64,000 nucleotides of DNA from PHAA01 sp963665865. GTDB lineage: Bacteria; Bacillota; Syntrophomonadia; Syntrophomonadales; Syntrophomonadaceae. The notes beneath the pieces were generated by a model, which saw only the letters and a list, made by a program, of their open reading frames with translations, had not been told where the DNA came from and ran no database searches. The stretch spans positions 2,480,001 to 2,544,000 of the forward strand of contig CAXXWF010000001.1 in the NCBI GenBank assembly GCA_963665865.2, in the 5' to 3' direction. The position numbers and the translations under genes are program-made. Of this stretch, positions 1 to 7,614 are shown piece after piece. The number at the start of each line of letters is the position of its first letter. Position 1 is the stretch's first letter.

Positions 1-149
1 AAGGCAGTACCCACAGCTGCCAAAACGCTGCCCACTGCACCTTCAGATAAATTAAACAATTTACCCAGCCACTCAACGCCATTTACAAATAATTCGGCTC
101 CAACCAGTATGATTCCCAGACTGATGATTAATAAAGCAATATCACTCAT
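1..149 (-). CDS. Sodium/calcium exchanger family membrane protein (N-terminal fragment)
   Basis: The gene runs off the left edge, so only about 49 N-terminal residues are visible. They read as a hydrophobic first helix (SDIALLIISLGIILVGAELF) followed by a segment ending GSVLAAVGTA. This matches the first alpha-repeat of CaCA-family Na+/Ca2+ antiporters (YrbG type), in which GAELFVNGVEW and an ...G(S/T)(V/L)(A/L)A(A/V)GT(A/S)LPE motif are typical. The start is the ATG at 147-149. Family membership is likely; the transported ion cannot be judged from the fragment. The PHP phosphatase gene ends only 11 bases upstream on the same strand, so the two may be cotranscribed. Confidence 0.7.
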   Translation of the reverse strand, partial: MSDIALLIISLGIILVGAELFVNGVEWLGKLFNLSEGAVGSVLAAVGTA

Positions 150-159
150 GATTAACCAG

Positions 160-945
160 TTAACTCCTTATTTTAGAATCTAACGGTGTAACTATTTTTT
201 TATGTTGATTAAACCTCACCAAGTATCGGTATCCGGCCTGTCGGGCCGATTGATAAGCTTGTGCCAAACCTTCACCTATTTGATCGGGGTGATGGGCATC
301 GGACCCGAATGTAATCGGAATATCATAGCTAAACATCATATTCACCAGATCAGCGGCCGGATAAATTTCACCTACTTTTTTTCGTAAACCCGCACTATTG
401 ATTTCAACTGCCAGATTATATTCTTTGATAACTCGCAAAACAGGTTCCAGGTAGTATAGTGAAGACCTTTTCTGCGGTCGGTGACCCCATATTTTTACCA
501 AATCAATATGGCCGACAACATCGAAGCAGCCTGATTGCACCATTTCCATCAGGATAGCCGCATACTTAGCGTAAATCTCATCGATATCGCGTTCAGCAAA
601 GCCCCCCTGGAAATCAGGATGATCAAAGCCCCACCCCTCTATGTAATGTACTGAACCAATTACATAATCATAGGGTCTCTGAAAAATTATTTTCTTTATT
701 TCTTTCTCTATACCGGGGATGTAATCCAATTCTATTCCCAATCTAAGGTTTATATCATTACGCCGGGCAGTTTGCATTTTATTAAAGAGGTCGAAATCGA
801 CCAGACTGATAAACTCATCATGTTCACTAAAGCCGATCTCTTTGATACCTCGCCGGCTAGCATTATCCAGATATTGGTTGATCCATTCCTGGCTGTAACT
901 ATACTCACCGTGAGCCAGTGCATGCACATGATAATCAACCAGCAT
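160..945 (-). CDS. PHP-domain phosphoesterase, histidinol-phosphatase (HisK) type
   Basis: This 261-residue protein has the PHP metal-site motifs in order: YHVH near the N-terminus, SEHDEF around residue 40, GSVHYIEGWGFDHP around 97, GHIDLVKIWGHRP around 145 and a final FGSDAHHP near 215. These are the metal-binding His and Asp residues of HisK-like histidinol phosphatases, which dephosphorylate L-histidinol phosphate with a trinuclear metal site. The size matches single-domain HisK. No other histidine biosynthesis gene is nearby, so the true substrate could be another phosphate ester. It lies just upstream of the CaCA exchanger gene on the same strand. Confidence 0.8.
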   Translation of the reverse strand: MLVDYHVHALAHGEYSYSQEWINQYLDNASRRGIKEIGFSEHDEFISLVDFDLFNKMQTARRNDINLRLGIELDYIPGIEKEIKKIIFQRPYDYVIGSVHYIEGWGFDHPDFQGGFAERDIDEIYAKYAAILMEMVQSGCFDVVGHIDLVKIWGHRPQKRSSLYYLEPVLRVIKEYNLAVEINSAGLRKKVGEIYPAADLVNMMFSYDIPITFGSDAHHPDQIGEGLAQAYQSARQAGYRYLVRFNQHKKIVTPLDSKIRS

Positions 946-1047
946 GAAGTTCCCCCCCTTGTCTTATCGTAATACATTTAAACACTCTTATATTAATAAA
1001 TCAAGGCGGTATCTTGGACAGTATTCCTCAAAAATGCACTTTATAAT

Positions 1048-1076
1048 AACAAAAAACGAGGCATCTTGCCCTCGTT
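1048..1076 (-). terminator. Rho-independent terminator downstream of the RACo gene
   Basis: On the minus strand AACGAGG pairs with CCTCGTT across an 8-base loop and is followed by a run of T residues. It sits about 125 bases past the stop codon of the minus-strand RACo gene and upstream of the PHP gene, separating the two units. Confidence 0.75.
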
Positions 1077-1201
1077 TCGATAAACCTTATCGGTGTTACC
1101 CTCACCTTATTGAAAAAAGCTTATGAACAAGCTAATCGGAACAAACACGGCGAGATTTAAGAACGATCTGGCAATTGAAGTAAATAAAAGATTTATAAAT
1201 A

Positions 1202-3022
1202 TTAAAAATTTAAGTTTTTTAAAAATATCGCTTGAAATTCCTCCTGCTCAGCTAGTTCTATATATTGCACTTTCGTTTTGATTAGAGCCGCTTCTCTCAG
1301 CTGGGCGGGAGACAACAGAGCCATAATAGCCCCTTCAGCAGCTGCATTACCTATATTTCTTATTTTTCCCGCATCTGCGGCGGGAACAAGTCCGATATTG
1401 ACAATGTTGACCAAATCTAAATAACTTCCAAAGACCCCGGCCAGATATATATTGTTAATTCTGGAAGGAGCAATATTAGCCTTTTGCAGCATCAAATCGA
1501 TAGCAGTTCGGATGGCTGACTTCGCCAACTGTAACTGTCTAATGTCATCCTGACTGAATACCAGGGGGGAACCAGATAACAGTCCTTCCCCTTCAACCAA
1601 AATTATCTCCGCACCATGATCCCCGGTTCGCATGTTTAGGCCAAGCTTGGCCTGTTCGGTTAAATTGCCGTTTTTGTCGAGGTAGTTGTTTTTCAATAAC
1701 ACTGAAATCAAGTCAATAATACCTGAGCCACAGATTCCCCGGGGAAGGCCCCCCCCAATCACCCTGAAACCCAATTTCCCATGCTCCACAAACACTTTAT
1801 CTATAGCCCCGTTACCAGCTCTCATCCCACAGCCGACTGCTCCCCCTTCAAAAGCTGGCCCGGCTGCGGCTGATGCCGCCCACATACTCCCTTGATGACA
1901 TAGTACTATCTCGCCATTAGTGCCAATATCGATCAACAAAAAGGTTTGATGATGAAACTGTGACAGGGTCAGTAAACAGGCAGTAGTATCCGCACCTACA
2001 AATCCTCCCAACTGAGGCAGTATAATCAGCTCACTCAAGGGGTTAACATTTAATCCGAGCATAGCAGCTTTGATTTTCATCTCATCCGAAAATATACCAA
2101 TATAAGGAGCTGCTCCAAATCCGATCGTACTCAGACCTGTCAATAGATGCAGCATAACCGGATTGCCGACTGCCGTCACTCTATATATATTTATCGGTTC
2201 AGCCTCTGTTTCGGCCAGCATTTCTTCTATCATACTATTCAAATTATTAATAAGTATACGCTGTAAAGCTTGGGCACCTTCTTCATGTTCTATGGCATAA
2301 TTCACTCGGGAAACAATGTCTTCACCGTATATTCGCTGCATATTGCTGTGAGATGCCATAGCCAAAGTCTCCCCCGTCTCCAAGTCAAGTAAGCCTGCCC
2401 AGAGGCTGGTGCTGCCAATATCCAAAGCCAGACCATATAACAACTCCCGCTTACGCCCCACATACTGCACCTTAGTTTCATCAATTATCACAGCATGCAG
2501 CTCTAGAGTAGGCCGTCCTGGTCGATCCAGCGAAGCCAAGTAATTAAGATTTTCCACACTCAATTCCAATTGATAAGGGTCCAAAGCATGTTTGATGCGA
2601 TCATAAATTGGGGTGGGAAATTCCTCGCGAGGACCCGGTACAAAAAAATCCTTGTTACTAACCCCACTCGGACTAATTGTCCCCGGGCGGTATCTCAGCA
2701 AGTTGGTTTTAGCCATGGAATCTTTTTGCCAGTAGTCAATATAAAGGGTAAAATCCTCTTCAATAACAGCCAAACAGGCTAATCTCTGTCCATTCCTTAT
2801 TTCTTCAGGAATAAGATGTTCCCTTTCACTTGGAGATAAATCGCTGATTCTTCCTATCATACGGAACTTACATTTTCCACAGGTTCCCGCTCCCCCACAG
2901 GAGCCTCCCGTATCCCAGCCTATTATTTCCAAGGCCTCCCAAACAGTCTTGCCCCTAATTGTCCATAAACTATATTTATTCCCGTCCGGCTGTACAATTG
3001 TCATTCTAACCTGGTCTGGCAT
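1202..3022 (-). CDS. RACo-like ferredoxin/ASKHA ATPase (reductive activator of corrinoid proteins, DUF4445)
   Basis: RACo proteins use ATP to drive one-electron reduction of inactive cob(II)alamin in methyltransferase systems. The 606-residue product starts with a plant-type [2Fe-2S] domain (C42, C48, C51 and C83 in SCGGAGTCGKC and ACLAV), then a linker, then a C-terminal ASKHA-type ATPase (ALDIGSTSLWAGL, LLIDIGTNGEI, GICGSGIIDLI, YLAGVFGSY). The ATG at 3022 is chosen because AGGTGAG precedes it at good spacing and a TATAAT-like -10 (3101-3106) lies just upstream. The longer reading frame to 3157 would have to be transcribed through a terminator. No corrinoid protein or methyltransferase gene is in the window, so the partner is unknown. 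Confidence 0.88.
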   Translation of the reverse strand: MPDQVRMTIVQPDGNKYSLWTIRGKTVWEALEIIGWDTGGSCGGAGTCGKCKFRMIGRISDLSPSEREHLIPEEIRNGQRLACLAVIEEDFTLYIDYWQKDSMAKTNLLRYRPGTISPSGVSNKDFFVPGPREEFPTPIYDRIKHALDPYQLELSVENLNYLASLDRPGRPTLELHAVIIDETKVQYVGRKRELLYGLALDIGSTSLWAGLLDLETGETLAMASHSNMQRIYGEDIVSRVNYAIEHEEGAQALQRILINNLNSMIEEMLAETEAEPINIYRVTAVGNPVMLHLLTGLSTIGFGAAPYIGIFSDEMKIKAAMLGLNVNPLSELIILPQLGGFVGADTTACLLTLSQFHHQTFLLIDIGTNGEIVLCHQGSMWAASAAAGPAFEGGAVGCGMRAGNGAIDKVFVEHGKLGFRVIGGGLPRGICGSGIIDLISVLLKNNYLDKNGNLTEQAKLGLNMRTGDHGAEIILVEGEGLLSGSPLVFSQDDIRQLQLAKSAIRTAIDLMLQKANIAPSRINNIYLAGVFGSYLDLVNIVNIGLVPAADAGKIRNIGNAAAEGAIMALLSPAQLREAALIKTKVQYIELAEQEEFQAIFLKNLNF

Positions 3023-3118
3023 ATTCTCACCTACCGTTCCTAGAATCCTTTTTGAGTGTAGAGATGCTTCCCCCAAAATATCGCTCCAAGTTCCTTTCCC
3101 ATTATACAAAATGTTAAC

Positions 3119-3144
3119 AAAAAAAGGTGGTTTTACGCCACCTT
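3119..3144 (-). terminator. Terminator hairpin in the RACo upstream region
   Basis: On the minus strand AAGGTGG pairs with CCACCTT across a 7-base loop, then come seven T residues. It lies between the small membrane protein gene and RACo, and just upstream of the -10 box that seems to serve RACo. It could end transcripts from 3327-3659 or act as a leader attenuator. Confidence 0.7.
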
Positions 3145-3200
3145 GATTCATTACCATATGCTAATCTAAACCTTTTTTCCAAAAGCCCGTTCAATTAATA

Positions 3201-3240
3201 CGGGGACGTGACCTTACTGCAAAGCAGACAGTCCGTCCCC
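3201..3240. repeat. Degenerate GGGGACGG palindrome (copy A)
   Basis: CGGGGACGTGAC and GTCCGTCCCC face each other around an imperfect interior (CTGCaaaGCAG). The outer GGGGACG/CGTCCCC pair matches the core of the other palindromes in this window, but the arms are mostly decayed. I regard it as a worn family member. Confidence 0.45.
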
Positions 3241-3326
3241 ATACATTATACATTGGTACGCTTCAATCGCGGGCTTGTATCATTTCTTGATCCTCACTCA
3301 GGTCAGCATCCATTTTTTTCTTGGGT

Positions 3327-3659
3327 TTATTCCGGTTTTGTTTCCGCCATAATCACAAATGCAAATACCACTACCCATGCTAACGAAGCCAGCAAAGCAG
3401 TAGTTGCACCACCCCAATTTCCGCTCGTTAGAATTTCCGAATTTCCCATGCTGTAGAGTATATTGAAAAATATTACACCAACACCGGTAAGAATGAACAT
3501 CCATTTTTTTATTTTACCTGAAAGCTGAAATTTCTTGGCCCAGGTGCAGAATTTTGCGAATATGTAGATCGCCACTAATACCATTACGATTAGCACAAGA
3601 GGATTATAGAATAACCCTTCTCCACCCTCTGCAGCTGCAGACGCAAATATTGCTAACAC
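3327..3659 (-). CDS. Small integral membrane protein of unknown function
   Basis: The 110-residue product has three predicted membrane helices, at about residues 18-37, 52-71 and 84-105. Lys-rich loops (KKFQLSGKIKKW) lie between helices 1 and 2, and the N-terminus is short and acidic. No family motif is recognised. The N-terminus MLAIFASAAAEGG looks like a cleavable or re-entrant signal. It stands alone between rnpB and RACo with a terminator hairpin downstream. Coding is supported by a Shine-Dalgarno-like GGGGG just before the ATG and by the membrane-protein composition, not by homology. Confidence 0.55.
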   Translation of the reverse strand: MLAIFASAAAEGGEGLFYNPLVLIVMVLVAIYIFAKFCTWAKKFQLSGKIKKWMFILTGVGVIFFNILYSMGNSEILTSGNWGGATTALLASLAWVVVFAFVIMAETKPE

Positions 3660-3895
3660 TTATTCACCCCCTTATTTTAGAAATTTTCTACCCTTAATTC
3701 TATTCTTCAGAACGGTGTAAAACAAGCACATTTTATATTTAGCTGCTTTACGTCCATCCACGTTCCCGTTTCTCTAATAAACTATTCTCCAATGCATAAC
3801 AATATCCTGCAATATTTTTAAATTTTCTTAAATAAATTAGTAAATTATTCAGTTATAGAGAGATAAAAAATCTGGCTACGGGTTATTTATTCATG

Positions 3896-3901
3896 TATAA
3901 T
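3896..3901 (+). promoter_or_regulatory. -10 box of the rnpB promoter
   Basis: TATAAT lies 7 bases before the predicted 5' end of the RNase P RNA at 3909, the expected distance for a sigma-A promoter. A good -35 box is not obvious. Confidence 0.65.
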
Positions 3902-3908
3902 TAGGAAC

Positions 3909-4325
3909 GCAAGTAAATCAGATAGTCGCGGGTATTTATACCTGAGGAAAGTCGGAGCTCCACAGGGCAGGGTGCTGGATAACGTCCAGTGGGGGTGACC
4001 CCAAGGAAAGTGCCACAGAAATAAACCGCCGGAGGGGGGTGAACAAGGGGACGGGTCCCGCGTTCACTCCCAAATTGGGCAAAGAGTGAACGCGGGACCC
4101 GTCCCCTTGTTCACCCCCCTCCGGCAAGGGTGGAACGGTGAGGCAAGAGCTCACCAGCAGACAGGTGACTGTCTGGCTAGGTAAACCCCACCTGGAGCAA
4201 GACCGAATAGAGGAGCTTTGGGGTTGCCCGCCCCGCTCCCGGGTTAGGTCGCTTGAGGTGTCAGGCAACTGGCATCCTAGATAGATGATTATCGAATACA
4301 GAACTCCGCTTATAGATTTACTTGC
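3909..4325 (+). ncRNA. rnpB: RNase P RNA (class A) with enlarged P12
   Basis: RNase P RNA is the catalytic subunit that matures tRNA 5' ends. The conserved 5' core (GAGGAAAGTCGGAGCTCCA then CAGGGTGCTGGATAAC) and the 3' core (AGACCGAATAGAGGAGCT-like stretch, then GGTTAGGTCGCTTGAGG) are present in order. P1 is formed by GCAAGTAAATC at 3909-3919 and GATTTACTTGC at 4315-4325, which set the ends at about 417 nt. The P12 region is replaced or extended by a 98-nt hairpin with 41 perfect pairs (4028-4125) carrying a GGGGACGG core found elsewhere in the window. Another palindrome begins in the 3' P1 strand and runs past the end. Confidence 0.95.
4028..4125. repeat. GGGGACGG palindrome inside rnpB P12 (copy B)
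   Basis: Two 41-base arms (4028-4068 and 4085-4125) are perfect inverted copies around a 16-base loop that itself contains CCCAAATTGGG. Within each arm the core AAGGGGACGGGTCCC is bracketed by GTGAAC and GTTCAC, which also pair with each other. The element lies in a variable peripheral helix, where an insertion would leave the catalytic core intact. Confidence 0.85.
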
Positions 4326-4373
4326 ACAAATAGGGACGGCTCATTGAGCCGTCCCTATTTGTGCAAGTAAATC
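4315..4373. repeat. 59-nt perfect palindrome overlapping the rnpB 3' end (copy C)
   Basis: Bases 4315-4343 and 4345-4373 are perfect inverted copies around a single T, with GGGACGGCTCA at the centre. The left 11 bases are the 3' strand of RNase P helix P1. The right 11 bases (GCAAGTAAATC, 4363-4373) therefore duplicate the 5' strand of P1. It may also act as the transcript-end hairpin, although no T-tract follows. Confidence 0.85.
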
Positions 4374-4403
4374 GGGGACAGGGGGACAGGTCCCTTGTTC
4401 CCC
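4374..4403. repeat. Single-arm GGGGACAGG element (copy D)
   Basis: GGGGACA and TGTTCCCC pair, with a one-base bulge, around GGGGGACAGGTCCCT. This has the same flank-core-flank layout as the other copies but lacks the second inverted arm. It abuts copy C directly. Confidence 0.5.
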
Positions 4404-4411
4404 GGTCCAAT

Positions 4412-6253
4412 TTATATTTTAATTCTCACCCGATATTTTAGTAACCAGCGATTGATTTGCAGTAAGTATGCCATGAACTGTACATCCCCCATAAGCTGTC
4501 CAAACCAGGGCAGCTTTAGGAAAGACTGACCCGAATCCATTACCGTTTGGAGATCCTTAAGGTTAACTAGCGCTAATAAGGGAGAAGCTTGATTTTCGAG
4601 AACCTTCTTGAGTTCGCTGCGCACTGCCTCACCATAAACTGGATGATGGGTTTTGGGATATGGACTCTTCCGTCTTTGCAAGACATCATCGGGAAGCATT
4701 CCATTTAAAGCGTGCCTTAATATACCCTTGCTCATTCCGTTATGGTTTTTAATTGCCCAAGGTATATTCCATATATATTCAAGCAATCGATGGTCGGCAA
4801 AAGGAACCCTGACTTCGAGTCCCCAGGCCATACTCATGCGATCTTTGCGGTCCAGCAAAGTAGGCATAAAACGAGTAATATTAAGGTAAAACATTTCTCG
4901 AACCCGTGATTCAGCTGGACTTTCTCCTTCCAAATAGGGCACTTCGGTTAAGGCTTCACGATACCTTTCCTGATTATATACCTCCGGTTTTATCTTCTGG
5001 ACCAAATCTGGAGATAAATAGGCAATTCTTTCATTCAACATTCTAATCCATGGGAAGGAGTCAACTTCCGGTTGTCTAAACCAGGGATATCCTCCCAGGA
5101 TTTCATCAGCACACTCGCCCGATACAGCCACTACTACCTCTTTACGTATTTCCCGACAGAATAGATACAGAGAGGAATCTATATCGGTCATACCCGGCAG
5201 ATCATTGGCCTCTAAAGATGGTATCAGAGCATCGGCAAGTTCGCTATTATTAATATATACAGCATGATGCTCTGTTCCCCAAAAATTTGATACCTTCCGG
5301 GCCCAAGGTGCATCCAAACTTGTTTCAAAAGAATTAGGTTTATAGTATTTATCATCATCCACATAATCTACGGAAAAGGTCTTTAGAGAAGGGAGTCCCT
5401 GCTCCCGGTATGCTTGTGCTGCTACTGCAGTAATAGCGCTGGAATCCAGCCCTCCCGATAGCAAGGTGCAAACCGGTACGTCAGCTACCAGCTGACGCCT
5501 AACCGTATCTTCAAACAGTTCCCGCAAATGGCAGCTGGTCGCAGCCAAATCCTCACGATGAGGAAAGCTGGTCAGACACCAATAGCGTTTTATTTGCATT
5601 CCCTGTTGATCGCGAGTTAATGTATGACCGGGTCTGAGTTCGGATATACCCTTAAATACTCCATGTCCAGGGGTACGAGATGGACCCATGACAAATATTT
5701 CGGCCAGCCCTTCCTCGTCAATTTCCGCCTCTATGTCAGGGTGAGTTAAAAGGGCTTTTATTTCTGAAGCAAAGAAAAAGCTTCCCCCTTGGTTTGTATA
5801 GAAAAGAGGTTTTACTCCCACACGGTCCCGAGCCATAAATAGGTGCTCTCTTGCCTGATCCCAGATAGCAAATGCAAAAATACCGTTAAATTTATTAACG
5901 CACTCAGCTCCCCATTCTATATAGGCTGTTAGCAAAACCTCCGTATCAGAGTTGCGAGTTTTAAAACAGTACCCGCAATTTTCCAAGGTTCTCCGAATTT
6001 CCAGGGTGTTATATAACTCTCCATTATATACGATGGTGTAGTTAGCCCCTTTGCCGCTGCGAGTCATAGGCTGCCCCCCACCCTCGGGATCCACCACCAC
6101 TAGTCTACGGTGTCCGAGCAGGGCATGAGGTGAGGACCAAATGCCCTCGGCGTCTGGTCCTCGGGGAATTAAACTGTTTACCATTGTCTGCATGACGGCT
6201 CGCTGCTCTGCAATATTATTATTAAAATCTATCCAACCAGCTATTCCACACAT
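4412..6253 (-). CDS. asnB: Asparagine synthase (glutamine-hydrolysing)
   Basis: AsnB makes asparagine from aspartate, glutamine and ATP. The 613-residue product begins MCGIAGW, so Cys2 is free to act as the class II glutaminase nucleophile. The amidotransferase signatures RGPDAEG, LGHRRLVVVD and YNGELYN follow, then the synthetase ATP loop LLSGGLDSSA and SGECADEILGGYPWF. The length fits the long bacterial AsnB/AsnO group, some of which act in cell wall amidation or sporulation rather than asparagine supply. GGAGTGGAG precedes the ATG at good spacing. A dispersed repeat ends about 25 bases upstream of the start, so its promoter region has been reshaped or is carried by the repeat. Confidence 0.93.
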   Translation of the reverse strand: MCGIAGWIDFNNNIAEQRAVMQTMVNSLIPRGPDAEGIWSSPHALLGHRRLVVVDPEGGGQPMTRSGKGANYTIVYNGELYNTLEIRRTLENCGYCFKTRNSDTEVLLTAYIEWGAECVNKFNGIFAFAIWDQAREHLFMARDRVGVKPLFYTNQGGSFFFASEIKALLTHPDIEAEIDEEGLAEIFVMGPSRTPGHGVFKGISELRPGHTLTRDQQGMQIKRYWCLTSFPHREDLAATSCHLRELFEDTVRRQLVADVPVCTLLSGGLDSSAITAVAAQAYREQGLPSLKTFSVDYVDDDKYYKPNSFETSLDAPWARKVSNFWGTEHHAVYINNSELADALIPSLEANDLPGMTDIDSSLYLFCREIRKEVVVAVSGECADEILGGYPWFRQPEVDSFPWIRMLNERIAYLSPDLVQKIKPEVYNQERYREALTEVPYLEGESPAESRVREMFYLNITRFMPTLLDRKDRMSMAWGLEVRVPFADHRLLEYIWNIPWAIKNHNGMSKGILRHALNGMLPDDVLQRRKSPYPKTHHPVYGEAVRSELKKVLENQASPLLALVNLKDLQTVMDSGQSFLKLPWFGQLMGDVQFMAYLLQINRWLLKYRVRIKI

Positions 6254-6278
6254 TTACTCCACTCCCAACTGTATAATT

Positions 6279-6462
6279 CAATAAGCGCTTGCGCGAATTG
6301 TGCGCCAAAACGCGGGCGCTATGACGCCTTCCTTTCGCGTTTTGTGTGCATCGCGCCGCGAGCGTTTTATCAAACGCCTCCTCAGTCTGGGACGAGCCCG
6401 CCACTGAGGAAAATCCGGTTTATCCCCCACCTATAGAGGCAGGGTGCTTACGAGGCGTTTGA
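6279..6462. repeat. Dispersed repeat, long form (copy i)
   Basis: This is one of four related copies (others at 48610-48723, 48731-48855 and 49631-49822). The shared part reads AATGAGCGCTTGCGCGAATT, then a GGCGCT/AGCGCC-rich stretch, TTTTGTGTGCATCGCGCCGC and GAGCGTTTTATCAAACGCCT. The long form adds about 75 bases including CACTGAG and TTTATCCCYCACCTATAGAG, and closes with an inverted copy of the CAAACGCCTC end. It lies directly upstream of asnB. Confidence 0.85.
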
Positions 6463-6559
6463 AAAAAAATACGCGCAGAAAAATACTCTCTGCGGCGTCA
6501 TTGCCTATGTTAAAAATATGCTCTGAACAGCCAGGAAGTGTTTGGTATTTATAGGCAGC

Positions 6560-6792
6560 CGATCAAGGGGACGGTTCTGTTGATCGGGACGAAATTAAAT
6601 TATAACCCGATCAACAGAACCGTCCGAGACCACTGAAAAAGTACATGTTTTGTCATCCTGAGGAGCCGAAGGCGACGAAGGATCTTATCAGCAATAACGT
6701 TCGCATTCATATGATTGCAAGATGCTTCGCTAACGCTCAGCATGACCCATTTAAGAGGCTTTTCCAGTGATCTCGAACCGTCCCCTTGATCG
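6560..6792. repeat. GGGGACGG palindrome split by a MITE (copy E)
   Basis: The left arm is 6560-6588. The right arm is 6606-6625 continued at 6784-6792, and when joined the two are perfect 29-base inverted copies. Each arm has CGATCAA and TTGATCG bracketing GGGGACGGTTCTG. The right arm is interrupted by a 149-base insertion with a 9-base target duplication. Confidence 0.85.
6626..6774. mobile_element. 149-bp MITE-like element with 16-bp terminal inverted repeats
   Basis: The ends GAGACCACTGAAAAAG and, inverted, GAGATCACTGGAAAAG match at 14 of 16 bases. The flanking 9 bases GAACCGTCC (6617-6625 and 6775-6783) are an exact direct repeat, as left by transposition. The interior is a large imperfect palindrome with GTCATCCTGAG and CGAAGGATCTT, also seen at 15149-15230. 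It has no coding capacity, so it must be mobilised in trans. It is younger than the palindrome it interrupts. Confidence 0.85.
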
Positions 6793-6872
6793 TTGATCGA
6801 ATTAAAATGGAATTGGCCATCTCTAAATAGGTAATAATATTAGTATCGCATAGATAGTTTGAGGTGTTTAGA

Positions 6873-7565
6873 ATGAATGAGGGTTTAGTAGTATTAGTCC
6901 GCAGTATTATAGGTTTTTTCACACTCTTGATATTGGCACGGGTTCTTGGCAAACAGCAAATCAGCCAACTCACCTTTTTTGATTACGTGCTGGGTATCAC
7001 GATTGGTTCTATTGCCGCTACTCTTTCGGTAGATTTGAGCAGTCGGGCCTGGCCTCATTGGGTTGGACTGATGGTATGGGCACTAATCGTTTGGGCCTTA
7101 CAATGGTTTACTTTAAAATACCGGTCCGCTGGCAAATATATTGTAGGAGAGCCAACTGTGGTAATTATGAATGGTCAGATTATGGAAGATGCCATGCGCA
7201 GCATACGTTATACCTTATCTGATGTACTGGAGCAATTGCGAGACAAAGGAGTTTTTGATTTAAAGCAGGTTGGTTTTGCGGTTGTTGAAACTAACGGCAA
7301 GGTATCAGTATTATTAAAACCTGAATTCCTTGCTGTGACTCCCCGGGATCTGAAGCTTACCGTTCAAAGTTCAGGGCTTAGCACCGAATTAGTTTACGAT
7401 GGGGTATTAATTGAAGAGAACCTCAAACGGGCTAACGTGGATCAGTTATGGCTGGAGAAAGAGTTAAAAAAACAAGGCATTAACAGTATATCCGAAGTAT
7501 TTCTTGCTGCCCTGGACAGCTCTGGGGCCCTATACCTGGATACATACAAAGAAAAGCCACAATAA
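6873..7565 (+). CDS. DUF421 (YetF/YcaP family) membrane protein
   Basis: The 230-residue product has three N-terminal membrane helices, with RVLGKQQISQLTFFDYVLGITIGSIAA between the first two, the signature of DUF421. A soluble C-terminal half follows (YIVGEPTVVIMNGQIMEDAMRSIRYTLSDVLEQLRDKGVFDLKQVGFAVVETNG in outline). The biochemical role of the family is unknown; Bacillus members relate to spore or envelope properties. The ATG at 6873, not the in-frame GTG at 6864, is taken because GAGG sits just before it. A DUF4363 gene follows after 49 bases, a pairing common in Firmicutes. Confidence 0.88.
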   Translation: MNEGLVVLVRSIIGFFTLLILARVLGKQQISQLTFFDYVLGITIGSIAATLSVDLSSRAWPHWVGLMVWALIVWALQWFTLKYRSAGKYIVGEPTVVIMNGQIMEDAMRSIRYTLSDVLEQLRDKGVFDLKQVGFAVVETNGKVSVLLKPEFLAVTPRDLKLTVQSSGLSTELVYDGVLIEENLKRANVDQLWLEKELKKQGINSISEVFLAALDSSGALYLDTYKEKPQ

Positions 7566-7614
7566 TTCCCGGCATTAAATATCACTTATAAGATTAGATC
7601 GGAGGTTTTCTGCA

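Noticed and set aside
3936..4268. Minus-strand 110-residue reading frame across rnpB
   Set aside because: It is antisense to the RNase P RNA and is open only because of the GC-rich palindrome and helices; no ribosome site or protein-like composition.
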